Source: Burkholderiales bacterium
Lineage (GTDB): Bacteria; Pseudomonadota; Gammaproteobacteria; Burkholderiales; Burkholderiaceae_C
DNA: 64,000 bases
Reading direction: 5' to 3'
Assembly: GCA_947453625.1 (NCBI GenBank)
Contig: CANGHK010000027.1
Location: 1 to 64,000, forward strand
Shown piece by piece: positions 48,983-58,145 of the stretch (its first letter is position 1; each line of letters opens with the position of its first letter). The notes below the pieces were generated by a model. It was not told where the DNA came from, did no database searches, and was given only the letters and a program-made list of their open reading frames with translations. The position numbers and the translations under genes are program-made.

Positions 48983-50179
48983 ATGCACGCCCTGCCCGCC
49001 TCCCCCCCTGAAGCGGTGACCCCCGCCAACTTGCTAGACCGCAGCCTGGACCGGCTGCGCGCATGGCGCGACCGCCAGATCGCCAGCCCCGCTTTCCGAC
49101 GCTGGGCCGCGACATTCCCGCTGACCCGGCCGCTGGCGCGCCGGCGCGCCCGCGAACTGTTCGACATCGTCGCGGGCTTCAGCTACAGCCAGGTGTTGCT
49201 GGCCTGCGTCAGGCTGCAGCTGTTCGAGCGCCTGGCCCAGGGCCCGGCCACGGTCGAGACGCTGGCGCCGCTGTTCCAGTTGCCGCCCGACGCCTGCCTG
49301 CGTCTGCTGGACGCGGCCGTCGCGCTGCGCCTGCTGAGCCGGCGCGAACAGCGCGGCGCAGCCGGCCGGCGCGTGCTCTACGCGCTCGGGCCGCTGGGCG
49401 CGCCGATGGTGGGCAACACCGCCTTGACTTCGATGGTCGAACACCATGCGGTGCTCTACGCCGACCTGGCCGACCCGCTGGCGCTGCTGCGCGCGCCCCT
49501 GGGCAGCGCGGCGATGGCGCGCTACTGGGCCTATGCCCGCAGCGACCAGCCACAGGCGCTGGCGGACACCCAGGTGGCCGACTACTCCGCGCTGATGGCG
49601 GCATCGCAGCCACTGGTGGCCGACGAGATCCTCAACGCCTACCCCCTGGCTCAGCATGCCTGCCTGCTCGACCTGGGAGGCGGCGAGGCGATGTTCGCCA
49701 GCGCAGTCGCCCAGCGCTGGCCGCACCTGCGCCTGGTCGTCTTCGACCTGCCCGAGGTGGCCAAGCGGGCCAGCGCCCGGCTGGAACGGCTGGGTCTGGC
49801 TCACCGCGCCAGCGCGGTGGGCGGCGACTTCACGCGCGACGCGCTGCCGCTGGGCGCCGACATCATCAGCCTGGTGCGGGTGGTGCACGACCACGACGAC
49901 GACCGGGTCATGACGCTGCTGCGCGCCGCCCGTCAGGCCTTGCCAGCGCATGGCGTGCTGCTGCTGGCCGAGCCGATGGCCGGCACGGCGGGCGCCCAGC
50001 GCATGGGCGACGCCTACTTCGGCATGTACCTGTGGGCGATGGGCAGCGGCCGGCCGCGCCGGGTGGCTGACCTGGCCGCGATGCTCAAGGCCGCCGGCTT
50101 CACGCAACCCAGCCTGTTGCGCAACGCCACGCCCTTGCAGACCCAGGTGCTGATCGCCCGCGTCGCGTCGGCGGGCTGA
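48983..50179 (+). CDS. crtF: Hydroxyneurosporene/demethylspheroidene O-methyltransferase
   Basis: A 398-residue SAM-dependent methyltransferase that methylates the 1-hydroxy group of acyclic carotenoids. The dimerisation/helical N-terminal half (FDIVAGFSYSQVLLACVRLQLFERL) precedes the SAM domain with LLDLGGGEAMF and VFDLPEVAKRA, then the late SLVRVVHDHDDD motif. It forms an operon with crtE and acts with CrtC and CrtD encoded 12 kb downstream. Confidence 0.95.
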   Translation: MHALPASPPEAVTPANLLDRSLDRLRAWRDRQIASPAFRRWAATFPLTRPLARRRARELFDIVAGFSYSQVLLACVRLQLFERLAQGPATVETLAPLFQLPPDACLRLLDAAVALRLLSRREQRGAAGRRVLYALGPLGAPMVGNTALTSMVEHHAVLYADLADPLALLRAPLGSAAMARYWAYARSDQPQALADTQVADYSALMAASQPLVADEILNAYPLAQHACLLDLGGGEAMFASAVAQRWPHLRLVVFDLPEVAKRASARLERLGLAHRASAVGGDFTRDALPLGADIISLVRVVHDHDDDRVMTLLRAARQALPAHGVLLLAEPMAGTAGAQRMGDAYFGMYLWAMGSGRPRRVADLAAMLKAAGFTQPSLLRNATPLQTQVLIARVASAG

Positions 50180-50206
50180 AAAGCACGTGCCCCGGGTAAT
50201 ACCTGA

Positions 50207-50250
50207 TGTAACGTTTTCTTGACACTTTTCACAGTCAGCGTAAAGTTACA
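50207..50250 (+). promoter_or_regulatory. bchC promoter with tandem PpsR operators
   Basis: Site 1, TGTAACGTTTTCTTGACA (50207-50224), fits TGT-N12-ACA and ends in a perfect -35 TTGACA (50219-50224). Site 2, AGTCAGCGTAAAGTTACA (50233-50250, one mismatch), covers the -10 (TAAAGT, 50241-50246). They are 8 bases apart, the spacing known for cooperative CrtJ/PpsR binding at bchC in Rhodobacter. The GTG start of bchC lies 74 bases on. Confidence 0.75.
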
Positions 50251-50323
50251 TCCAGACCCGAACCACAGACATGACGACGCCCCACCGCCTCCAGCCCACT
50301 CGCGCAGCCAGCGCCGGCACACC

Positions 50324-51286
50324 GTGAACACGACCGCCGTGCTGCTCGAGCAACCCGAGCGCCTGCACCTGGCCGAGCTGGCGCTGACCGAGCCCGGCGC
50401 CGAAGACCTGGTGGTCGACGTGCACTGGAGCGGCATCTCCACCGGCACCGAGCGCCTGCTCTACACCGGCCGCATGCCCAGCTTCCCGGGCATGGGCTAC
50501 CCGCTGGTGCCGGGCTACGAATCGGTGGGCACGGTGGTCAGTGCCGGTGCGGCCAGCGGTCACCAGGTCGGCCAGCAGGTGTTCGTGCCGGGCGCCAACT
50601 GCTTCGGCCCGATCAACGGTCAGCCGGTGCGCGGCCTGTTCGGCGGCTCGGCCTCCCGGCTGGTGGTGCCGGGCAAGCGTGTCGTCGAGGTCGACGCGGC
50701 GCTGGGCGAACAAGCCGTGCTGCTGGCCCTGGCGGCCACCGCCTACCACGCCGTGGCCTGCGGCGGTCAGGTCGACCACCCGCGCCCGCCGCAGTTGATC
50801 GTCGGCCATGGCGTGCTGGGCCGCTTGCTGGCCAGGCTGAACGTGGCCGCCGGCTTTCACGACACGACGGTCTGGGAAACCAACCCGGCCCGGGCCGCCG
50901 GCGCCACCGGGTACCAGGTGCTGCACCCCGATGCCGATCCGCGCCGCAACTACGCCGTGATCTGCGATGTCAGCGGCGACGCCAAGTTGCTCGACACCTT
51001 GATTGGCCGGCTCGCGCCCGGTGGCGAAATCATCCTGGCCGGCTTCTACAGCGACCCGCTGCAATTCAACTTCGCACCGGCTTTCATGCGTGAAGCCAGG
51101 CTGCGCGCCGCCGCCGAATGGCAACGCCCCGATCTGCTGGCGGTGCTGGCGCTGATTGCCGACGGCCGCCTGTCGCTCGACGGCCTGATCACCCACCATG
51201 CCCCGTTTGCACAAGCCGACACCGCCTACCGCACCGCCTTCGGCGATGTGGCCTGTTTGAAGATGGTTCTCGACTGGACGCACTGA
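50324..51286 (+). CDS. bchC: 3-hydroxyethyl bacteriochlorophyllide dehydrogenase BchC
   Basis: A 320-residue medium-chain dehydrogenase-like enzyme oxidising the C3 hydroxyethyl group to acetyl in bacteriochlorophyll a synthesis. WSGISTGTERLLYTGRMPSFPGMGYPLVPGYESVG is diagnostic. The start is GTG at 50324, giving NTTAVLLEQPERLHL, the normal family N-terminus; an ATG at 50219 lies inside the promoter. bchX starts two bases downstream. Confidence 0.95.
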   Translation: MNTTAVLLEQPERLHLAELALTEPGAEDLVVDVHWSGISTGTERLLYTGRMPSFPGMGYPLVPGYESVGTVVSAGAASGHQVGQQVFVPGANCFGPINGQPVRGLFGGSASRLVVPGKRVVEVDAALGEQAVLLALAATAYHAVACGGQVDHPRPPQLIVGHGVLGRLLARLNVAAGFHDTTVWETNPARAAGATGYQVLHPDADPRRNYAVICDVSGDAKLLDTLIGRLAPGGEIILAGFYSDPLQFNFAPAFMREARLRAAAEWQRPDLLAVLALIADGRLSLDGLITHHAPFAQADTAYRTAFGDVACLKMVLDWTH

Positions 51287-51287
51287 C

Positions 51288-52307
51288 ATGACCACCCACC
51301 TCGACACCCCGCAAGGCGCGCCCATCCAGATCATGCGCGACCTGCAACTGCGCGCCGAAGCCGCGATCGAGCCCGATGCGGTGGCCACCGGTCCGGTGAC
51401 CAAGGAAACCCAGATCATCGCGATCTACGGCAAGGGCGGCATAGGCAAGAGCTTCACGCTGGCCAACCTGAGCTACATGATGGCCCAGCAGGGCAAGAAG
51501 GTGTTGCTGATCGGCTGCGACCCGAAGAGCGACACCACCAGCCTGCTGTTCGGCGGCCGCGCCTGCCCGACCATCATCGAGACCAGCAGCAAGAAGAAGC
51601 TGGCCGGCGAGGCGGTGGCGATAGGCGACGTCTGCTTCAAGCGCGACGGCGTCTACGCGATGGAACTTGGCGGGCCCGAAGTCGGCCGCGGCTGCGGCGG
51701 GCGCGGCATCATCCACGGCTTCGAGCTGCTGGAAAAGCTCGGCTTCCACGACTGGGGCTTCGACTACGTGCTGCTCGACTTCCTGGGCGACGTGGTGTGC
51801 GGCGGCTTCGGCCTGCCTATCGCCCGCGACATGTGCCAGAAGGTGATCGTGGTGGCCAGCAACGACCTGCAGTCGCTCTACGTCGCCAACAACGTCTGCT
51901 CGGCGGTGGAGTATTTCCGCAAGCTCGGCGGCAACGTCGGCGTGGCCGGCATGGTGATCAACCGCGACGACGGTACCGGCGAGGCCGCGGCCTTTGCCAG
52001 CCAGGTCGGCATCCCGGTGCTGTCGACCATCCCCGCCAACGAGGACATCCGGCGCAAGAGCGCCAGCTACGAGATCATCGGCCGGCCCGATTCGGTCTGG
52101 GGCCCTATGTTCGCCGAACTGGCCGAGAACGTCGGCAACTCGCAGCCGATGCGGCCCAGGCCGATGACGCAAGACCAGCTGCTGGGCCTGTTCTCGGCCT
52201 CGGCGGTGGGCCGCGACGTGGTGCTGACCCCGGCCACGCAGTTCGACATGTGCGGCAAGAAGGACGTCGTCCGCCAGACCCTCGAAGTGGTCTACGACGA
52301 AGTCTGA
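51288..52307 (+). CDS. bchX: Chlorophyllide a reductase iron protein BchX
   Basis: A 339-residue NifH-like ATPase that passes electrons to BchYZ for reduction of ring B of chlorophyllide. The P-loop is G48-K-G-G-I-G-K-S55; cluster cysteines are in EVGRGCGGRGI and GDVVCGGFGLP. It is the second gene of bchCXYZ. Confidence 0.97.
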   Translation: MTTHLDTPQGAPIQIMRDLQLRAEAAIEPDAVATGPVTKETQIIAIYGKGGIGKSFTLANLSYMMAQQGKKVLLIGCDPKSDTTSLLFGGRACPTIIETSSKKKLAGEAVAIGDVCFKRDGVYAMELGGPEVGRGCGGRGIIHGFELLEKLGFHDWGFDYVLLDFLGDVVCGGFGLPIARDMCQKVIVVASNDLQSLYVANNVCSAVEYFRKLGGNVGVAGMVINRDDGTGEAAAFASQVGIPVLSTIPANEDIRRKSASYEIIGRPDSVWGPMFAELAENVGNSQPMRPRPMTQDQLLGLFSASAVGRDVVLTPATQFDMCGKKDVVRQTLEVVYDEV

Positions 52308-52348
52308 GCGAACCGCCAACCCCGAACCTGCCAGAAATCCGTCCCCCC

Positions 52349-53908
52349 ATGAGCGCCACCATCCCCATCATCGCGATGCCCGCCGAGCCGATCAAGACCG
52401 CGCTCGAGGGCGACGGCATGGGCTGCCATTCGGGTGGCGAGGCGATGCTGGCAGCGGCCCGGTCGGCCGGCAAGTCCGAGACCCTGGCGCAATACGCGCT
52501 TGACTACCCGACAAATCCGAAAGCCGGTCCGCATGACCAGCCGCAGAGCATGTGCCCGGCATTCGGCGCGCTGCGCGTCGGGCTGCGGATGCGCCGCACG
52601 ATGACCATCCTGTCGGGCTCGGCCTGCTGCGTCTACGGACTGACCTTCACCTCGCATTTCTACGGCGCGCGGCGCAGCGTGGGCTATGTGCCCTTCAACT
52701 CCGAGTCGCTGGTCACCGGCAAGCTGTTCGAGGACATCCGCGAGGCCGTGCACCAGCAGGCCGAGCCGGCCAAGCTCGACGCCATCGTCATCATCAACCT
52801 GTGCGTGCCCACCGCCAGCGGCGTGCCGCTGCAGATCCTGCCCAAAGAGATCAACGGCGTGCGCATCATCGGCATCGACGTGCCGGGCTTCGGCGTGCCC
52901 ACCCATGCCGAAGCCAAGGACGTGCTGGCCGGCGCGATGCTGAAATATGCCCGCAGCGAAGCGATGGCCGGCCCGGTGCAGGCGCCGCGCACCGGCCGCG
53001 CCACCCGGCCCACGATCGCGCTGCTGGGCGAGGTGTTCCCGGCCGACCCGGTGATCATCGGCATGATGCTCGAGCCCATGGGCCTGGCTGCCGGCCCGGT
53101 GGTGCCGACCCGAGAATGGCGCGAAATGTACGCCGCGCTCGACTGCGCGGCGGTGGCCGCGATCCACCCCTTCTACACCGCCAGCGTGCGCGAGTTCGAC
53201 GCCGCCGGCCGCAGCGTGGTCGGCTCGGCACCGGTCGGCCACGACGGCACCGAGGCCTGGCTGCAGGCCATAGGCCGGGCCACCGGCACGGCCCAGCACC
53301 TGATCGACGCGGCCAAGAACCGTTTCCTGCCCGCCATCAAGGGCGCGCTGGCCAAATCGCCGATCAAGGGCCGGATCACGCTCAGCGGCTACGAGGGCTC
53401 GGAATTGCTGGTCGGCCGGCTGCTGGTCGAGAGCGGCGCCGACCTGCGCTATGTCGGCAGCGCCTGCCCGCGCACGCCCTGGAACGAGGCCGACTGCCAG
53501 TGGCTGGAAGCCAAGGGCGTGCAGGTCCAGTTCCGCGCCTCGCTCGAACAGGACCTGGCGGCGATGCACGAGTTCAAGCCCGACCTGGCGATAGGCACCA
53601 CGCCCATCGTGCAGGCCGCCAAAGAGATGAGCACGCCGGCGCTGTACTTCACCAACCTGATCTCGGCCCGGCCGCTGATGGGCCCGGCCGGTGCCGGCTC
53701 GCTCGCCACCGTGATCAACGCGGCGATCGCCAACAAGTCGCGCTTCGACGCGATGCGCGATTTCTTCGGCGACACCGGCAGCGGCCACGCGGCCGGTGTC
53801 TGGGAAAACAGCCAGGGCGTGCCGCAAGACCGCCCCGAGTTCAGGGCCGAACAGCGCCGCCAGGCCATCAAACTGGCCAAGAAGCGCAAAGCCGAGGAGA
53901 TGATCTGA
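52349..53908 (+). CDS. bchY: Chlorophyllide a reductase subunit BchY
   Basis: A 519-residue NifD-like subunit. Cysteines for the [4Fe-4S] cluster shared with BchZ are visible in [20 protein letters not shown] and [10 protein letters not shown]. With BchX and BchZ it converts chlorophyllide a toward bacteriochlorophyllide. Its stop overlaps a 24-codon frame that runs into bchZ. Confidence 0.96.
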   Translation: MSATIPIIAMPAEPIKTALEGDGMGCHSGGEAMLAAARSAGKSETLAQYALDYPTNPKAGPHDQPQSMCPAFGALRVGLRMRRTMTILSGSACCVYGLTFTSHFYGARRSVGYVPFNSESLVTGKLFEDIREAVHQQAEPAKLDAIVIINLCVPTASGVPLQILPKEINGVRIIGIDVPGFGVPTHAEAKDVLAGAMLKYARSEAMAGPVQAPRTGRATRPTIALLGEVFPADPVIIGMMLEPMGLAAGPVVPTREWREMYAALDCAAVAAIHPFYTASVREFDAAGRSVVGSAPVGHDGTEAWLQAIGRATGTAQHLIDAAKNRFLPAIKGALAKSPIKGRITLSGYEGSELLVGRLLVESGADLRYVGSACPRTPWNEADCQWLEAKGVQVQFRASLEQDLAAMHEFKPDLAIGTTPIVQAAKEMSTPALYFTNLISARPLMGPAGAGSLATVINAAIANKSRFDAMRDFFGDTGSGHAAGVWENSQGVPQDRPEFRAEQRRQAIKLAKKRKAEEMI

Positions 53909-53982
53909 TGATCGCCGCCCGGCAGTTCCACCGCCCATCGCTGCGCCTGACCGCACGCAGCACCGAGGTGGCTGCATGCTAG
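53908..53982 (+). CDS. Short 24-codon frame between bchY and bchZ
   Basis: An ATG overlapping the bchY stop (TGATG) opens a 24-residue frame ([20 protein letters not shown]...) that ends seven bases inside bchZ. It closes the 67-base gap between the two reductase genes, so it could carry ribosomes from bchY to bchZ. No similarity or structure is evident; it may not matter. Confidence 0.3.
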   Translation: MIAARQFHRPSLRLTARSTEVAAC

Positions 53983-55454
53983 TCCTCGACCACGACCGTG
54001 CCGGCGGCTACTGGGGCGCGGTGTATGTCTTCACCGCGATCAAGGGCCTGCAGGTGGTGATCGACGGCCCGGTGGGCTGCGAGAACCTGCCGGTCACCAG
54101 CGTGCTGCACTACACCGACGCGCTGCCGCCGCACGAGTTGCCCATCGTCGTCACCGGTCTGGCCGAGGAGCAGTTGGGCCGCGAGGGCACCGAGGGCGCC
54201 ATGCGCCGCGCCCATGCCGCACTCGACCCCGACCTGCCGTCGGTGGTGGTGACCGGCTCGATCGCTGAAATGATAGGCGGCGGCGTGACGCCGTCCGGCA
54301 CCAACCTGCAGCGCTTCCTGCCGCGCACCATCGACGAAGACCAGTGGCAATGCGCGAACCGCGCGATGTTCTGGCTTTGGAGCGAGTACGGCCTGAAGAA
54401 GGTGCCTTCGCGCAAGCCCTACGCCGAACGCCCGGCCGGCGAGCGGCCCCGCGTCAACCTGATCGGGCCGAGCTACGGCACCTTCAATTCGCCCAGCGAT
54501 CTGGCCGAGATCCGCCGCCTGGTGCAAGGCATTGGCGCCGAGATCAACATGGTGTTCCCGCTCGGCAGCCACCTGGCCGATGTCTCGCGCCTGGTCGAGG
54601 CCGACGTCAACATCTGCCTGTACCGCGAGTTCGGCCGGATGCTGTGCGAGGCGCTGGAGCGGCCTTACCTGCAGGCGCCGATAGGCCTGCACAGCACGAC
54701 GGCCTTCCTGCGCAAACTCGGCGAGTTGCTGGGCCTGGACCCCGAGCCCTTCATCGAGCGCGAGAAGCACAGCACGATCAAGCCGATCTGGGACCTGTGG
54801 CGCTCGGTGACGCAGGACTTCTTCGCCACCGCCAGCTTCGCGGTGGTGGCCAACGAGACCTATACCCGCGGCATCCGCCATTTCTTCGAGGACGAATTGG
54901 GCCTGCCCTGCCACTTCGCGATCGCGCGCCGGCCCGGCGAGAAGACCGACAACGACGACGTGCGCCGACTGGTCAAGGACAAGACCCCGCTGGTGCTCTA
55001 CGGCAGCTACAACGAGCGCATCTACCTGGCAGAGGCCGGGGGCGGCGGCATGATGAAGTGCACCTTCATCCCGGCCTCGTTCCCGCTGCCCATCATCCGG
55101 CGCCACACCGGCACGCCCTTCATGGGCTATGCCGGCGCGACCTACCTGGTGCAGGAATTCTGCAACGCGCTGTTCGACGCGCTGTTCCACATCCTGCCGC
55201 TGGGCACCGAACTCGACGCGATCGAGGCCACGCCGAGTCGGCCGACGCAGATCGAGACCCTGCCCTGGCAGCCGGCGGCGCATGCGCTGCTGGAAGAACT
55301 GATAGAAGCCCAGCCGGTGCTGGTGCGGATCTCGGCGGCCAAGCGCTTTCGCGACGGCGCCGAGCGCGACGCCCGCGAGCGCGGCGCGCGTGAGGTCAGC
55401 GTTGACCGCATCGTCGCGCTGTTCGGCCACGCGCCGGCCGGAGTCACCGCATGA
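53976..55454 (+). CDS. bchZ: Chlorophyllide a reductase subunit BchZ
   Basis: A 492-residue NifK-like subunit: [38 protein letters not shown] at the start holds the cluster cysteine, and [22 protein letters not shown] and [23 protein letters not shown] are family features. It ends 145 bases before pufB; that gap carries three hairpins. Confidence 0.97.
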   Translation: MLVLDHDRAGGYWGAVYVFTAIKGLQVVIDGPVGCENLPVTSVLHYTDALPPHELPIVVTGLAEEQLGREGTEGAMRRAHAALDPDLPSVVVTGSIAEMIGGGVTPSGTNLQRFLPRTIDEDQWQCANRAMFWLWSEYGLKKVPSRKPYAERPAGERPRVNLIGPSYGTFNSPSDLAEIRRLVQGIGAEINMVFPLGSHLADVSRLVEADVNICLYREFGRMLCEALERPYLQAPIGLHSTTAFLRKLGELLGLDPEPFIEREKHSTIKPIWDLWRSVTQDFFATASFAVVANETYTRGIRHFFEDELGLPCHFAIARRPGEKTDNDDVRRLVKDKTPLVLYGSYNERIYLAEAGGGGMMKCTFIPASFPLPIIRRHTGTPFMGYAGATYLVQEFCNALFDALFHILPLGTELDAIEATPSRPTQIETLPWQPAAHALLEELIEAQPVLVRISAAKRFRDGAERDARERGAREVSVDRIVALFGHAPAGVTA

Positions 55455-55486
55455 ACGGGCTGGCCTGCCAGCCCTTGCCCCCACAT

Positions 55487-55562
55487 CGTCCGGTTGGTTC
55501 GGACGGTCACCCAACGCTGCCTCGCGGCAGCGCTGGTTTCACACGTGCCGTTCGCGGCACGT
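55487..55562 (+). promoter_or_regulatory. Three tandem hairpins in the bchZ-pufB spacer
   Basis: Inverted repeats follow each other: CGTCCG/CGGACG (55487-55505), CGCTGCC/GGCAGCG (55515-55532) and ACGTGCCG-TTCG-CGGCACGT (55543-55562, perfect 8-bp stem). No T-run follows, so they are not typical terminators. In this place they may protect the 5' end of processed puf mRNA or slow decay, as known for puf leaders in Rhodobacter (inference). Confidence 0.6.
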
Positions 55563-55598
55563 TTCCCGCCGAAAGGCTTGTCTGGAGGACTTTCATAC

Positions 55599-55742
55599 AT
55601 GGCTGAGAAAGTAAATCCGTCAGGGCTGACGGACGAAGAGTGCCAAGAGTTCCACAAGTACTACATCCAAGGGTACTTGCTGTGGGCCGCTGGCGCATTT
55701 TTCGCCCATAGCCTGGTGTGGATCTGGCGTCCCTGGTTCTGA
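55599..55742 (+). CDS. pufB: Light-harvesting LH1 beta polypeptide
   Basis: A 47-residue antenna polypeptide: a polar N-terminus ([17 protein letters not shown]), one transmembrane helix, and the C-terminal VWIWRPWF. His37 in FFAHSLVW binds bacteriochlorophyll, and His19 in EFHKYY is the other conserved histidine. GGAGG precedes the ATG. It is the first puf gene. Confidence 0.97.
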   Translation: MAEKVNPSGLTDEECQEFHKYYIQGYLLWAAGAFFAHSLVWIWRPWF

Positions 55743-55765
55743 GCAAATAAACAGTGGAGGCCACC

Positions 55766-55990
55766 ATGGCACACGCAATCACGCCGGCACACCCGGTTCG
55801 GCAAGAAGGCTCTCTCGAGGGCTCACGCAGCATCTTCGTCGGCATCTTCATCGCCTTCCTGATGCTGGCGCTGGTGGCGTTGCTGTGCGGCCAAGACTGG
55901 CGCAATTTGCTGCCGGGCGCAGAGGGCGCGCGATCGGTGCTGCACGGCGTCAAGTCAGCCGTCTACACCGTGATGTCCGAGTTGGTTTAA
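55766..55990 (+). CDS. Unrecognised 74-residue single-helix membrane protein between pufB and pufA
   Basis: This gene sits between the LH1 beta and alpha genes, 23 bases after pufB and 15 before pufA, with a strong TGGAGG ribosome site before its ATG. The product has a polar N-terminus with R12 and R21 (probably cytoplasmic), a helix at about 23-41 (SIFVGIFIAFLMLALVALLC), then QDWRNLLPG and an amphipathic C-terminal helix ending in MSELV. It lacks the His of LH alpha or beta and is not PufQ by motif. Size and layout recall PufX without sequence similarity that I can see. A role as an RC-LH1 accessory subunit is inferred. Confidence 0.8.
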   Translation: MAHAITPAHPVRQEGSLEGSRSIFVGIFIAFLMLALVALLCGQDWRNLLPGAEGARSVLHGVKSAVYTVMSELV

Positions 55991-56005
55991 CGAAAGGAAA
56001 TGAAC

Positions 56006-56194
56006 ATGTGGCGTTATTGGAGAATTGTCGATCCCCGCAAGGCGATCATCGCGACCGGCCTGCTGATCGCATTCGTCTCGACCAGCATCCATCTGATCCA
56101 GATCAGTGGCGATCGCTACAACATCAACAGCTGGCATCCCGACACGGTGAAAGCCGCCAAGGCGGCGCAAAACGCGCCGATGCCGGCGAAGTAA
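56006..56194 (+). CDS. pufA: Light-harvesting LH1 alpha polypeptide
   Basis: A 62-residue antenna polypeptide: [13 protein letters not shown] at the cytoplasmic side, one helix with bacteriochlorophyll ligand His29 (TSIHLIQIS) and a C-terminal tail ending in [10 protein letters not shown]. The ATG at 56006 is chosen over 56000 because AAAGGA lies seven bases upstream and the family starts MW(R/K). Confidence 0.94.
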   Translation: MWRYWRIVDPRKAIIATGLLIAFVSTSIHLIQISGDRYNINSWHPDTVKAAKAAQNAPMPAK

Positions 56195-56214
56195 CAGCAC
56201 AGGCTGCTGCTTAT

Positions 56215-56253
56215 GGCGGGCGCTGCCGGGCCAACCGGTCCAGCGCGCCTGCC
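56215..56253 (+). promoter_or_regulatory. pufA-pufL intercistronic hairpin
   Basis: A stem GGC-GG-GCGCTG (56215-56225) pairs with CAGCGC-CC-GCC (56241-56253) with two single-base bulges; the loop holds a further CCGG/CCGG stem. It lies in the 127-base gap between pufA and pufL. In Rhodobacter capsulatus hairpins at this place stabilise the pufBA message and set the antenna to reaction-centre ratio; the same is inferred here. Confidence 0.6.
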
Positions 56254-56321
56254 CCCTATTTCACTGCGGATCGTGCCGCGACAGCGCCGTACAGACCGCC
56301 CACCGGTCGGAGGACAACAAC

Positions 56322-57149
56322 ATGGCCATGCTGAGCTTTGAACGCAAATACCGCATCCGCGGTGGCACCCTGGTCGGCGGTGACCTGTTCGACTTCTGGA
56401 TCGGCCCGTTCTATGTCGGCTTCTTCGGCGTGACGACCGCGTTCTGCGCGATGCTCGGCACGGCGATGATTCTTTGGGGCGCCGCGATGGGCCCGACCTG
56501 GAATCTCTGGCAGATCAACATCGCGCCCCCCGACCTGTCCTACGGTCTGCGCCTGGCGCCGATGATGGAAGGCGGGCTGTGGCAAATCATCACGGTCTGT
56601 GCGCTCGGTGCCTTCGTCTCCTGGGCGCTGCGCGAGGTCGAGATTTGCCGCAAGCTGGGCATGGGCCTGCATGTGCCCGTGGCCTTCAGCTTCGCGATCC
56701 TGGCCTATGCCACGCTGCAGGTGATACGCCCGGTGCTGATGGGCGCCTGGGGCCATGCCTTCCCCTACGGCATCTACAGCCACCTGGACTGGGTCAGCAA
56801 CACCGCCTACCAGTACCTGCACTTCCACTACAACCCGTGGCACATGATTGCCGCGAGCCTGTTCTTCGCCACCACGCTGGCGCTGTCCATGCACGGCGGC
56901 CTGGTGCTGTCGGCCGTCAACCCGAAAGCCGGTGAGGCGGTCAAGACCCCCGAACACGAGGACACCTTCTTCCGCGACCTGATCGGTTATTCGGTGGGCA
57001 CGCTGGGCATCCACCGGCTGGGCCTGTTCCTGGCGCTGGCCGGGGTCTGGTTCGGCGCGGTCTGCATCGTGGTCAGCGGGCCCTTCTGGACCGGCGCCTG
57101 GCCGGAATGGTGGGGCTGGTGGCTGAACCTGCCCATCTGGCGCCAATGA
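56322..57149 (+). CDS. pufL: Photosynthetic reaction center L subunit
   Basis: A 275-residue membrane protein with five helices. [36 protein letters not shown] is the conserved start; histidines in YSHLDWVSN (special-pair bacteriochlorophyll), PWHMIAA and IHRLGLF (iron ligands) are present. It binds the primary donor and QA-side pigments together with PufM. Confidence 0.98.
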   Translation: MAMLSFERKYRIRGGTLVGGDLFDFWIGPFYVGFFGVTTAFCAMLGTAMILWGAAMGPTWNLWQINIAPPDLSYGLRLAPMMEGGLWQIITVCALGAFVSWALREVEICRKLGMGLHVPVAFSFAILAYATLQVIRPVLMGAWGHAFPYGIYSHLDWVSNTAYQYLHFHYNPWHMIAASLFFATTLALSMHGGLVLSAVNPKAGEAVKTPEHEDTFFRDLIGYSVGTLGIHRLGLFLALAGVWFGAVCIVVSGPFWTGAWPEWWGWWLNLPIWRQ

Positions 57150-57170
57150 GACCGGACTAGGAGACAACAA

Positions 57171-58145
57171 GTGGCTGAGTACCAAAACCTTTTCACCGAT
57201 GTGCAAGCGGTCGGACCGCTGCACGATGGCGTCGCGCTGCCGCGCGGCGACTGGCGGCGCAGCGGCCAGCCCCTGCTGGTGCACCTGCTGGGCCGCATCG
57301 GCAACGCCCAGATCGGGCCGGTCTACCTGGGCACGCTGGGCGTGGCGTCGCTGCTGTTCGGCACGCTGGCATTCAACATCATCGGCTTCAACATGCTGGC
57401 GTCGGTGGACTGGAATCCGATCCAGCTGGTGCGCCAGCTGTTCTGGCTGGCGCTCGAGCCGCCGCCGCCGTCGTATGGCCTGAACATTCCGCCGCTGGCC
57501 CAGGGCGGCTGGTGGCTGATCGTTGGCTTCATGCTCACCGTCTCCATCCTGCTGTGGTGGGCGCGCACCTACCGCCGGGCGCGCCAGCTCGGGCTGGGCA
57601 CACATGTGGCCTGGGCCTTCGCCGCGGCGATCTGGCTCTACCTGGTGTGCGGCTTCTTCCGCCCGATCATGATGGGCAGTTGGTCGGAGGCAGTGCCCTT
57701 CGGCATCTTCCCGCACCTGGACTGGGTGTCGGCGCTCTCGCTGCGCCACGGCAACCTGTTCTACAACCCCTTCCACGCGCTGTCGATCGTCTTCCTCTAC
57801 GGCTCGGTGCTGCTGTTCGCGATGCACGGGGCGACGATCCTGGCCGTCAGCCGCTTCGGCGGTGAACGCGAGATCGACCAGATCATCGACCGTGGCACGG
57901 CCTCGGAGCGAGCCGCCCTGTTCTGGCGCTGGACCATGGGCTTCAACGCCACGATGGAGTCGATACACCGCTGGGCCTGGTGGTTTGCCGTGCTGTGCCC
58001 GCTGGTCGGCGGCATAGGCATCCTGCTCACCGGTCCGGTGGTCGACAACTGGTATCTGTGGTCGGTCAAGCACCATGTCGTGCCCTCCTATCCCAGCGCC
58101 CTGCCGCTGCTGGTCGACCCCGCCCTCGCCGGAGCCAAGCCATGA
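57171..58145 (+). CDS. pufM: Photosynthetic reaction center M subunit
   Basis: A 324-residue five-helix protein, start GTG at 57171 ([15 protein letters not shown]), with AGGAGA upstream. Ligand histidines are in [24 protein letters not shown] and [12 protein letters not shown]. The C-terminus ends [11 protein letters not shown]. It overlaps pufC by four bases (ATGA). Confidence 0.98.
   Translation: MAEYQNLFTDVQAVGPLHDGVALPRGDWRRSGQPLLVHLLGRIGNAQIGPVYLGTLGVASLLFGTLAFNIIGFNMLASVDWNPIQLVRQLFWLALEPPPPSYGLNIPPLAQGGWWLIVGFMLTVSILLWWARTYRRARQLGLGTHVAWAFAAAIWLYLVCGFFRPIMMGSWSEAVPFGIFPHLDWVSALSLRHGNLFYNPFHALSIVFLYGSVLLFAMHGATILAVSRFGGEREIDQIIDRGTASERAALFWRWTMGFNATMESIHRWAWWFAVLCPLVGGIGILLTGPVVDNWYLWSVKHHVVPSYPSALPLLVDPALAGAKP

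Noticed and set aside
55390-55614. Possible pufQ upstream of pufB
   Set aside because: The frame here has no hydrophobic helix and none of the PufQ sequence features; it overlaps bchZ and the hairpins.
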